Below are positions 1 to 6,220 of a DNA stretch of 7,961 bases, piece by piece (position 1 is the first letter of the stretch; each line of letters starts with the position of its first letter). Source of the DNA: Bacillota bacterium (lineage in GTDB: Bacteria; Bacillota; Tb-RUG-66); the NCBI GenBank assembly GCA_016288255.1, contig JAEEYS010000110.1, positions 1 to 7,961 of the forward strand, read 5' to 3'. The translations under genes and the position numbers were made by a program. A model generated the notes under the pieces. The model saw only the letters and a list, made by a program, of their open reading frames with translations. It had not been told where the DNA came from and ran no database searches.

Positions 1-312
1 AGCCATGGTGTTGTAAAAGGCTATGATGCACAGACATTCGGGCCGGAAGACAATATCACCCGTGAACAAATGGCGGCGATCTTATATCGCTACGCGCAAT
101 ACAAGGGCTATAATACGACCGCTTCCGCTGATCTTTCCAAATACACCGATCAAGGAGACATCAGCGCATATGCTGTGGAAAGCATTGCTTGGACGAACGC
201 CAACAATATCATCACAGGTATGACGGAAACGACCCTTGTTCCCCGTGGGAACGCGACCAGAGCGCAAGTTGCAGCGATTTTATCCCGCTTTTGTGAACAA
301 TTTGTAAAATGA
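1..312 (+). CDS. C-terminal end of an SLH-domain surface protein (5' end outside window)
   Basis: The + strand frame is open from base 1 to a TGA at 310-312, giving the last 103 residues of a larger protein. What is visible is the second half of one SLH repeat (residues about 3-34, with the motif ITREQ at 19-23 after a GYDAQTFGPEDN turn) and one complete SLH repeat (about 45-100, ending in ATRAQVAAILSRF). In this family, SLH repeats, usually three, bind pyruvylated secondary cell wall polymers and hold the protein on the Gram-positive surface without a covalent bond. SLH repeats at the extreme C terminus are a common arrangement. The functional N-terminal part is not in the window, so the activity cannot be named. 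The gene ends 46 bases before a strong bidirectional terminator and converges on a second SLH gene. Confidence 0.9.
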   Translation, partial: SHGVVKGYDAQTFGPEDNITREQMAAILYRYAQYKGYNTTASADLSKYTDQGDISAYAVESIAWTNANNIITGMTETTLVPRGNATRAQVAAILSRFCEQFVK

Positions 313-358
313 TCTGTATTTTATAGATCGGTAAATACAACAACCTAAATAGTAAATG

Positions 359-416
359 AAAAAGGGGCTCCCTCGAAGGCATCAATTCATATTGATCTTC
401 TTTGGGAGCCCTTTTT
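359..416. terminator. Bidirectional rho-independent terminator between two convergent SLH genes
   Basis: GGGCTCCC (365-372) pairs with GGGAGCCC (404-411), extended outward by AAAAAG (359-364) with CTTTTT (411-416). Inside, GAAG (375-378) pairs with CTTC (397-400) and ATCAAT (381-386) with ATTGAT (391-396). The A tract on the left and T tract on the right let it work in both directions. It serves the + gene ending at 312 and the - gene ending at 488. Confidence 0.85.
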
Positions 417-487
417 ATAAAAATTCTATTTTCTCTTTTGACACCGTGCTTCTTTTCCTATTCTAGAAAATCACCAGACTGTATTTT

Positions 488-3400
488 TTACTTTTCCATT
501 CCCATCCAATCCGGATTCTTGTTGATCTTCGTCCAAAACTCGGTATGGTTTGTTCTGCGTTCATACCCGTGGCTGCTGGTCGCTTCCTGCACATCCAGGT
601 AATACCATTTCCCCGTGTCCATATTATCCGGCCAGGTGATCATATTTTGATAAAGATCGTCCACGGCTTTCGGGTTGCGGTTCAGCACACGATTTACCAT
701 TCCCATGACTTCTGCGCGGGTGATCGCCTGATTCGGTTTGAATGTGCTGTCTTCATAACCGGTTATCCAACCAAGTTCTGTCGCTCTTCTGATTTCCGCT
801 TCAGCCCAATGCCCAGCAAGATCGGTAAAGGCCGCCGCACTGCTTGCCTGTCCTTTGTCAAAGCGGGATGCGATAGCCGCAAATTCCGCGCGGGTGATCT
901 CACCGTTGGGATTGAATTCCCCGTTTGGATATCCTTCCAAAATACCCATTTTGGCCATAGTGGAAATCGGGGTGCAGAACCATTTCATATTTTCTATATC
1001 GGAAAAAGAATTCGTCTTTGTCAAAGCTTCGTTACGCACATCTTCTTTTAACAGACGGAAGAAGATCGCCGCAACTTCCGCACGAGTGATATTTGCTTCC
1101 GGTCGGATCAGGCCGTCTTCATATCCTATCATATAGGCATAGTGATCGCCGCTGTTCAATTCTCCCGGAGTCCCTGTCTTTTTATTTTTGACAACAATAT
1201 CGGATTTATCACTGGTTGTAGCGGTAGTATGCTTTGTCTTGCTGTCCAGCGTATACCCTGCCGGCGGCAAAGTTTCCAGCCAATAGTAGCTTCCGCTGGT
1301 AGAAACCGATGCAGTGATCCTGCCATTGGAATTCGTAGTATAGCTGCCGACTTTTCTATCCTCTTCTTTGCCAACACGGTAAAGATCAAACCGCGCGCCG
1401 GCTAATACCGTATTGGTATCATCCGCGTCCACTTTTTTCAAAGTCAGCGTATAAGACGATCCACCGCCGGAAGAATAGGTATAGGTATTTGTAAAAGTGA
1501 TTGGGGTAACAGGAGAGATCAGCTTCTTTTCGCCTTTTTCCCCTACCATGATATTCCCATCTTCATCAAAGCGGATGGCGTATTCTGCTTTATCATATTT
1601 CCAATGCGCTTTTCCGGCATTCTTTTCTTTGATCCAAAAGCCTTCCCTTAACTGATCAAATACACTGCGTTTTCCTCTTATGGTAATCTCTGCGGAATAT
1701 GTACCGGTCCCGTTCGTTGTCAGTTCCGCTCCTTCTATCTTTAATTCTTTTTCGATTTCCGGATGAGCAAAATCAAAGAGTTCAAATGTAAAAGTTGCTC
1801 TTCCCGGTATGGAGGATCCGCCGCGTTTTACTGTCTTTATGACGGGGATCTTGACTTCAAAATAAGAGATACCTTTCCCATAAGAAACTTTCGGTGACTC
1901 GAATTCTTCTTTTCCTTCTGCGCCGTTACTCGAAAAATAAGTCAATTCCGTCAATTTATTGGTCGGATACTCTACTGTCGTATCCGGCTCTTGTTCCGCA
2001 ATGACACTTTCCTTCAGCCTAAGATCATAGGACAAAGAAATCGGTTCTCCATTCTTTACCGGTGTGTTGATGATCCATTCAAATTGATTCGGCGCGTCTT
2101 TTTCATATTGTACAACATAGCGGTATTCGGTATCCGGAACGATTTCTCCAAAAGACCATTCTTTTTCTCCGGTAGCTTTTGCTTCCAATACTTCTTCCCC
2201 CACCACCAGTTTGAAAGGAGAAGCATTGTTTTCCGGAATCACCAATTCGAAGTCATCGCCGATTTGATCCAAAACACGGCCGTGCGCCATCAAATAAAGG
2301 ATCTCATCTTTGATATTTTCGAAAAATTCTGCTACATTGCTGTTTTTTCCTTCCAAAGAAGGCTGTCTGTGTTTTGTGATACCAATGGAAAACTCTGCTT
2401 GTTTACAAAGCCAGTTGCAGAATCCATTGTTGGTTTTTTCCTGATTGCTGTTATCATAGATCAACGTGGCAATGTGCGGAGAATTCTCCCAAGGTTTACT
2501 TTGGTTGACATTGATGATAACGCCGCAATGATATTTTTGATTCAACTTATCAAACAGTTTGGCCGCCATATAGGTTCCTTTTTCCAAAGAGCCGATGTTC
2601 CAAAAATAGGAATGAGGGTTGACCATCCCCGTATAAGTAAACGTATTGTTTATATAATTTTTTACCGTTATATAGGGATTGGCTTCCAAATAAGGATATT
2701 CAGTAATAGGATACCCTTCCGGCAGATCGTAATCATAATATTGTGTGTCAAACGGATAGGAAGGAATCCATCCTATATTCCCCAAGGCGTTAAAGAAATA
2801 AGGTCTCACCGTTCCTATGTCCGAAGTCCCGGTCACATAAACCCCACTTTTTCCGCTGTAATATTCCGTATAATAAGCTTCTGTTTCATAGGGTGATTTT
2901 CCGGTCAAGTGCAAATGCTTTGAAGCAAATAATGCTTTAAAATGAGGGAATCTCAACGTATACGGCAAAGCGTATTCCGAATACTTATGATATTCCATAT
3001 TGGGACTTATTACAGGAAATCCATTCGCAGTGATCATCGCGTTGGGATACTGATAATTTTGACTGTATATAGATACCGGATCACCGTTTTCATCATTCCA
3101 AATATAAGATTTCCCATCTGTCAACAGAATCAGATATTGATTTTCTACAGGCGTATCGCTGTCCTCCAGAATGCTTTGCGCCATTTGAAGCCCTCCATGG
3201 AGATTCGTCCCTTTTCCCGGGACCGGTTCTTTGAGAGCGTTCACCACGGTGCTGTATGCGCCGTCTTCCGTGAGAGAAAGCAGTCCGCTGTGCGCCCCTT
3301 CACTCACACGGTCTATCATATCCGTCGCATATCCTTTCAATCCTACTACGCCTACATTGATGTTTGCTTTGCTTTTGTATAGCTCATTTAGCATATCCAT

Positions 3401-3688
3401 AGCATAGTCCGTAAAGCTTTTGCCTTTTTCCACTATAGTAGAGCTCGAACTATCAATGACAAAGACAATGTCAAATATATTTTTCTTCTCTTCCGATGCC
3501 AAAGAAAGCGTTACTTTTGTAACAGGATCATCTGTATCAAGAACTGTAGGTTCCGCTGTTTTTGATTTGGCTATTTGCCATTTTAAAACAGGCGGTTGTT
3601 CTCCGCTGTCAGTCGCAAAAGCTATGGTCGGAAAGGCGCATACGACCATTATAAAACAAAGAAACAGACTGAGTATTTTTTTCTTCAT
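488..3688 (-). CDS. Secreted vWA / pilin-isopeptide / SpaA (Cna-B) / SLH adhesin, 1066 aa
   Basis: Probable surface adhesin. Visible in order: a signal peptide (residues 1-25, KKK then a hydrophobic core, probable cleavage after AFA at 23-25); a vWA domain from about 68 with MIDAS residues D79-x-S81-x-S83, T161 (GKGTNL) and D191 (LLTDG); a tyrosine-rich insertion (about 195-361); the rest of the vWA fold to about 470; a beta-rich linker; a pilin-type isopeptide domain (about 610-737; likely K618, E688 and N734); a GGGSS linker; a SpaA/Cna-B domain (about 745-836; likely K752, E805 in YYWLETLPPAGY, N835); a shortened first SLH repeat (about 848-880) and two full ones (about 894-943 and 954-1003), each with TRAE; and a 60-residue tail rich in Trp and Tyr. 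There is no LPXTG signal, so anchoring is by SLH. The ATG at 3688 has AGGAAGG 10 nt upstream. vWA plus Cna-B domains recall the pneumococcal pilus tip adhesin RrgA. The domain calls are strong. The ligand is unknown. Confidence 0.92.
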   Translation of the reverse strand: MKKKILSLFLCFIMVVCAFPTIAFATDSGEQPPVLKWQIAKSKTAEPTVLDTDDPVTKVTLSLASEEKKNIFDIVFVIDSSSSTIVEKGKSFTDYAMDMLNELYKSKANINVGVVGLKGYATDMIDRVSEGAHSGLLSLTEDGAYSTVVNALKEPVPGKGTNLHGGLQMAQSILEDSDTPVENQYLILLTDGKSYIWNDENGDPVSIYSQNYQYPNAMITANGFPVISPNMEYHKYSEYALPYTLRFPHFKALFASKHLHLTGKSPYETEAYYTEYYSGKSGVYVTGTSDIGTVRPYFFNALGNIGWIPSYPFDTQYYDYDLPEGYPITEYPYLEANPYITVKNYINNTFTYTGMVNPHSYFWNIGSLEKGTYMAAKLFDKLNQKYHCGVIINVNQSKPWENSPHIATLIYDNSNQEKTNNGFCNWLCKQAEFSIGITKHRQPSLEGKNSNVAEFFENIKDEILYLMAHGRVLDQIGDDFELVIPENNASPFKLVVGEEVLEAKATGEKEWSFGEIVPDTEYRYVVQYEKDAPNQFEWIINTPVKNGEPISLSYDLRLKESVIAEQEPDTTVEYPTNKLTELTYFSSNGAEGKEEFESPKVSYGKGISYFEVKIPVIKTVKRGGSSIPGRATFTFELFDFAHPEIEKELKIEGAELTTNGTGTYSAEITIRGKRSVFDQLREGFWIKEKNAGKAHWKYDKAEYAIRFDEDGNIMVGEKGEKKLISPVTPITFTNTYTYSSGGGSSYTLTLKKVDADDTNTVLAGARFDLYRVGKEEDRKVGSYTTNSNGRITASVSTSGSYYWLETLPPAGYTLDSKTKHTTATTSDKSDIVVKNKKTGTPGELNSGDHYAYMIGYEDGLIRPEANITRAEVAAIFFRLLKEDVRNEALTKTNSFSDIENMKWFCTPISTMAKMGILEGYPNGEFNPNGEITRAEFAAIASRFDKGQASSAAAFTDLAGHWAEAEIRRATELGWITGYEDSTFKPNQAITRAEVMGMVNRVLNRNPKAVDDLYQNMITWPDNMDTGKWYYLDVQEATSSHGYERRTNHTEFWTKINKNPDWMGMEK

Positions 3689-3786
3689 ATTGGGTTTCCC
3701 TTCCTTTCATCCACCCTATTTTATTTTTGTGGTTTCTCCAAGTGTTTGTTCTATCGATACTTCATAAACAGTTCTTTATTTTGTTG

Positions 3787-3863
3787 TTTGATACCATCCG
3801 CTGATTTGAACGATCTCTGTCCTGTCGCAGATTTGCGCCCATCTTTTCAAAGACAAAAATCGC
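3787..3863 (-). promoter_or_regulatory. Possible structured leader RNA, weakly like a c-di-GMP-I riboswitch
   Basis: This lies in the 381-bp gene-free stretch 3689-4069, on the strand of the adhesin gene. Read on the - strand it contains a TCTT-TGAA-AAGA hairpin followed by GGGCGCAAATC, then ACAGG and AGAGAT, then GGATGG. The order resembles the c-di-GMP-I (GEMM) consensus: GAAA tetraloop, GGGACGCAAAGC, an ACAGGGTCTAAG-like joint and a GG-containing receptor arm. However, the highly conserved upstream GGCAAACC is absent, and the core lacks an A. An alternative pairing of GCGATTT with AAATCTGC is also possible. It may be a diverged riboswitch, another structure or chance. The rest of the gap holds a -10-like hexamer, a ribosome binding site and the regulator's terminator. 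Confidence 0.2.
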
Positions 3864-3899
3864 TTTACTTCGCCAAACAACGCAATAATTTATTAGCCT

Positions 3900-3905
3900 A
3901 TTATA
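3900..3905 (-). promoter_or_regulatory. Candidate -10 element for the adhesin gene
   Basis: A perfect TATAAT is read on the - strand at 3905-3900, which would give a leader of about 200 nt before the ATG at 3688. No good -35 hexamer is present at 16-18 nt, so this is a position guess rather than a firm promoter. Confidence 0.3.
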
Positions 3906-3981
3906 GCCGATCGATACTAACCGCATACTCTAATTTTCTTTCTGCAAAACCGTTTTCCCAAAAAATCCCTCTTCAAAAACA

Positions 3982-4018
3982 AAAAAGAGAATGGATTTAT
4001 TCAATCCATTCTCTTTTT
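3982..4018 (-). terminator. Rho-independent terminator of the XRE regulator gene
   Basis: A perfect 16-bp inverted repeat: AAAAAGAGAATGGATT (3982-3997) pairs with AATCCATTCTCTTTTT (4003-4018) around a 5-base loop. On the - strand it is followed by a T run and lies 52 bases beyond the stop of the regulator gene. It separates the regulator transcript from the adhesin gene. The symmetric A and T tracts could also stop + strand transcription. Confidence 0.85.
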
Positions 4019-4069
4019 CTTCACCTTTGATATACTTCACCAAAATACTTTTTTTATGGAATAGCTCCT

Positions 4070-5026
4070 CTATGCACCCGATTCCATAGGGTCTTCCATA
4101 CTTCCTTTTATCGTATGCCAAATAAAACAAGGCGCGCCGAAATTCTGCATGTTCGTTTTATAGCAGATCTCTTCTGTCTGGATCAAATTAAGCTCGCTCA
4201 ATCTCCCTTCCATTACCTTCTTTTTGGCCTCCGAGGGATCTAAAATCGTTTCTGATGCATAACAATCCATGATCACCCTATAATACTGAACTCCCTTATC
4301 TTTCCATGTATGGTATTCCCGCAAAACATAGATCGGTTCTTCTTTTAAAGAACCCGGATAAGCCGTATAGGTCTTTCCGTCAAAATCCCACGCTTTTCTG
4401 AGAGCAAGATGATTCAATCCCGCTGCGCCAAAATAAGAAAGCGCCGTTTCCTCCACATACTGTTTTGTCATTTTGCCTTTTTCTTCTCCCCAATTGTCAA
4501 GATTCACGGCAAAGGCAAAAAAGAGATATTCTGTGCTGTCTTTCGGCATTTTCCCTTTTTCAAAAAAAGGCGCGTAATCCAGCCGATATTTTACCGCAAA
4601 ATCATAATAGTATTCTTTTAATTGATCAAATCCATTGGGTGTTGTAGGTATGTTTTGCTCCAAATCAGGCTCCTCAAGCGCCGCGTCAGCGTTTTTTGAT
4701 AAAATGGCGATACGCGCCACTGCGCTGATCAGCAGGATCAATAATACCAAAATAGCAATATAGGGCACTATGGTGTTTTTTCTTTTGCTTGGAACAGGTG
4801 CCGCTTTTTCTTTACTTTGGACCATTTTTTCCTCATCCACCAAAAGGGAATCCACCGTTACGCCAAACATCTGGCACATTTCCAAGATTTTTTCCGTTTC
4901 CGGATAGGATTGCCCCAATTCCCATTTTGACACCGACTGTCTGGAAACACCCAGCCTTTCGGCAAGATCTTCCTGTGACATCCCACTGTTTTTTCTCAAT
5001 AGCTGTATTTTCTCTGAAAACTTCAA
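4070..5026 (-). CDS. Membrane-anchored XRE-family HTH regulator with extracytoplasmic domain, 318 aa
   Basis: Probable DNA-binding one-component regulator tied to the membrane. Residues 4-61 are a classic XRE/Cro-type helix-turn-helix (MSQEDLAERLGVSRQSVSKWE at 16-36). A lysine-rich linker (67-83) leads to a single transmembrane segment (about 84-109), followed by some 210 residues that should lie outside the membrane. I do not recognise the outer region. It is rich in Tyr, Phe and Trp, has Cys at 255, 288 and 300, and shows no known catalytic motif. Start: TTG at 5024-5026, chosen because a near-perfect Shine-Dalgarno stands 7 nt away and no in-frame ATG fits; MKFSEKIQLLRKN is a normal start for this family. 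The gene is divergent from the 157-residue gene to its right and has its own terminator. Its signal and its targets are unknown. The adhesin gene next door and the divergent gene are the obvious candidates. Confidence 0.88.
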   Translation of the reverse strand: MKFSEKIQLLRKNSGMSQEDLAERLGVSRQSVSKWELGQSYPETEKILEMCQMFGVTVDSLLVDEEKMVQSKEKAAPVPSKRKNTIVPYIAILVLLILLISAVARIAILSKNADAALEEPDLEQNIPTTPNGFDQLKEYYYDFAVKYRLDYAPFFEKGKMPKDSTEYLFFAFAVNLDNWGEEKGKMTKQYVEETALSYFGAAGLNHLALRKAWDFDGKTYTAYPGSLKEEPIYVLREYHTWKDKGVQYYRVIMDCYASETILDPSEAKKKVMEGRLSELNLIQTEEICYKTNMQNFGAPCFIWHTIKGSMEDPMESGA

Positions 5027-5028
5027 AT

Positions 5029-5038
5029 GATCACCTCC
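5029..5038 (-). promoter_or_regulatory. Near-perfect Shine-Dalgarno deciding a TTG start
   Basis: GGAGGTGATC on the - strand matches ten consecutive bases of the 16S rRNA anti-Shine-Dalgarno end. GGAGG is 7 nt before TTG (5026-5024). This supports TTG as the true start of the XRE regulator and suggests efficient translation in spite of the weak start codon. Confidence 0.8.
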
Positions 5039-5051
5039 CTTTGTTATGCTA

Positions 5052-5060
5052 ATTTTAACA
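5052..5060 (-). promoter_or_regulatory. Candidate extended -10 promoter of the XRE regulator gene
   Basis: The - strand reads TGTTAAAAT (5060-5052), a TGn extended -10 with the hexamer TAAAAT. It would start transcription about 20 bases before the TTG codon, leaving room for the Shine-Dalgarno. A TTGACA (5104-5099) is too far away to be its -35 and has no good -10 of its own. Confidence 0.35.
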
Positions 5061-5064
5061 CAGC

Positions 5065-5092
5065 CCTTCGGTTGCCACTACCAACTGCAAGG
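5065..5092. promoter_or_regulatory. Imperfect dyad and 40-bp-spaced direct repeat, possible operator
   Basis: CCTT (5065-5068) and GTTG (5071-5074) mirror CAAC (5082-5085) and AAGG (5089-5092) around a 7-base centre. The left arm also belongs to a direct repeat: TTCGGTTGC occurs at 5067-5075 and again at 5107-5115, exactly 40 bp apart, close to four helical turns. The site lies directly upstream of the candidate XRE promoter, so binding by the XRE protein itself is a reasonable inference. It is not shown. Confidence 0.35.
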
Positions 5093-5274
5093 TGATTTTG
5101 TCAACTTTCGGTTGCGTTTTCAGTTTTTTATCTATAATCGGCATCTCAGTCCATTTTTACTCAAGCAACAATACCTCTTCTTTGGCAAAATGCTTTTTTA
5201 TGTCCCTTTTCTTCTTCGTTTTACGCCCCATCCACTGCCATTTTCCCAAACGGATAGATTCCTTAGGCTTTTTA

Positions 5275-5283
5275 TGATATAGT
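5275..5283 (+). promoter_or_regulatory. Candidate extended -10 promoter of the 157-aa gene
   Basis: TGATATAGT (5275-5283) is a TGn extended -10 with the hexamer TATAGT, about 42 bases before the ATG at 5325. There is no clear -35. With the divergent regulator promoter it frames the 298-bp intergenic region 5027-5324, which holds no convincing gene. Confidence 0.35.
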
Positions 5284-5324
5284 AATACTTGGCTAGAAAC
5301 GAGATACCAAAGGAGCTGATCACC

Positions 5325-5798
5325 ATGAACAACGCTTTGCTTCACAATGAATTATCCGTCTCTTTTCCGGAGGGGTTCCATGTCATGGATCGAGATGAGA
5401 TGAAAAAGCTTTACCTTGACGATAACCCAAACAGATGGGGTATTTGGGATACAGAAAGGCATATCATCATAACCGTATTTTGGCATCAAACAAACGGTAT
5501 CCTTGCCGCGCTTGCGGACGAAAAATCCGTAGCGCAGAGCACAGAATCCAGATTGAGCAGAGGACTGAAAAAGTATCATTACAAATGTCTCGGATTTTTT
5601 TCGACACCGCTTTGCGGGCAAGAAGTTCCCGGATTTCGCTATGAATATACTTTGGGCGATGTCGTGCAGGTGGGAGAAACGATCCTTTTGAAGCAGGGAA
5701 AAACTTGCTATACCATCTACTACTATGAAAGAAAAAATCGTTCCTACTCTGATCATGAAGTTTTTGAGGAAGTGCTGCGATCTATTGCCATTCGTTGA
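5325..5798 (+). CDS. Hypothetical cytoplasmic protein, 157 aa
   Basis: I do not recognise this protein. The start is the ATG at 5325, with AGGAG at 5311-5315 (9-nt spacing); an upstream in-frame TTG at 5289 has no ribosome binding site. There is no signal peptide or membrane segment. The N terminus (SVSFPEGFHVMDRDEMKKLY, residues 11-30) followed by RWGIWDTERHIIITVFW suggests an alternating alpha/beta fold. The phrase 'PEGF..M...E' and the later Tyr-rich strands (YEYTLGDVVQVGETILLKQG, then TCYTIYYYE) recall small Mog1/PsbP-like domains, but this is only a feeling from the pattern. It is transcribed divergently from the XRE regulator, so it is a candidate target of that regulator. It is a single-gene unit ending at a shared terminator. 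The reading frame is intact, with coherent amino acid use. Confidence 0.75.
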   Translation: MNNALLHNELSVSFPEGFHVMDRDEMKKLYLDDNPNRWGIWDTERHIIITVFWHQTNGILAALADEKSVAQSTESRLSRGLKKYHYKCLGFFSTPLCGQEVPGFRYEYTLGDVVQVGETILLKQGKTCYTIYYYERKNRSYSDHEVFEEVLRSIAIR

Positions 5799-5851
5799 CG
5801 GGAGCCTTGTTCTACCCCTTTTGATCGCTTGATTTACCTTTGATTTTACGG

Positions 5852-5903
5852 ATAAATAAAAAATCACCATAGGACGTAAGCTCCTAACGGTGATTTTATT
5901 TAT
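5852..5903. terminator. Bidirectional terminator between the 157-aa gene and azlD
   Basis: ATCACC (5863-5868) pairs with GGTGAT (5889-5894), with an inner TAGGA (5870-5874) to TCCTA (5882-5886) stem. Outside there are an A-rich left flank and a T-rich right flank (ATAAATAAAA with TTTTATTTAT). It closes the + gene ending at 5798 and the - strand azl genes ending at 5912. Confidence 0.8.
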
Positions 5904-5911
5904 AAGGCATA

Positions 5912-6220
5912 TTACACGATCAACTCCGCTACAAAAACGGCAAAGGACGCGCCGAGAGCGACTGTCAACAGATCCCGCTTGAAAAACGCTAAGATCAGCG
6001 CCACCGCAACGCCGGCTGTTGCTGTCACAATATGGTTCGTTGCAAAGAAAACAGCAGGGATCGTCATGACACTCAAGACCGCATAAGGCATGTAATAAAG
6101 AAAGGAAAGAATAAATCGATTCTCTATTTTCTTTTTGATCAAAACAAGGGGCACTGCTCTGATAAGATAAGTCACAAGCGCCGCCACCAAAAGATAAGGA
6201 AGAAAAATATTAAAGTTCAT
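5912..6220 (-). CDS. azlD: AzlD-type small subunit of branched-chain amino acid exporter, 102 aa
   Basis: Small membrane partner of AzlC. In this family the pair forms an exporter of branched-chain amino acids and analogues (B. subtilis azlCD gives azaleucine resistance; E. coli YgaZH exports valine). About four hydrophobic segments are visible (roughly 7-27, 37-59, 64-80, 84-101). The family signature TYLIRAVPLVLI at 17-28 contains the conserved Arg21 and Pro24, followed by the PYAVLSVMTIPAVF helix at 45-58. The length is normal for AzlD. The ATG at 6220 has GGAGG 6 nt upstream (6227-6231), inside the end of azlC. The two genes overlap by 11 bases, so they are translationally coupled. The substrate is inferred from the family, not from the sequence. 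Confidence 0.88.
   Translation of the reverse strand: MNFNIFLPYLLVAALVTYLIRAVPLVLIKKKIENRFILSFLYYMPYAVLSVMTIPAVFFATNHIVTATAGVAVALILAFFKRDLLTVALGASFAVFVAELIV

Noticed and set aside
545..1051. + strand open frame antisense to the SLH repeats
   Set aside because: Shadow of the SLH coding sequence; no ribosome binding site or recognisable product.
1991..2896. Long + strand open frame (301 codons) antisense to the adhesin gene
   Set aside because: It mirrors a well-supported gene with clear domains, has no ribosome binding site, and its product is a Phe/Ile/Arg-rich string without domain character.
3689..3716. GGGT/ACCC pairing around the adhesin ribosome binding site as a translation switch
   Set aside because: Only four base pairs closing a large loop; too weak to call.
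5099..5104. Perfect TTGACA on the - strand
   Set aside because: At 16-18 nt spacing the downstream bases (GTAGTG region) do not resemble a -10, so it is not called as a promoter.
5133..5138. TATAAT on the + strand in the intergenic region
   Set aside because: No -35 at a suitable distance, and the extended -10 at 5275-5283 is better placed for the gene at 5325. It may be chance in an A/T-rich region.
5352..5870. - strand open frame antisense to the 157-residue gene
   Set aside because: It runs through the terminator, lacks a ribosome binding site and overlaps a frame with a good start and coherent composition.
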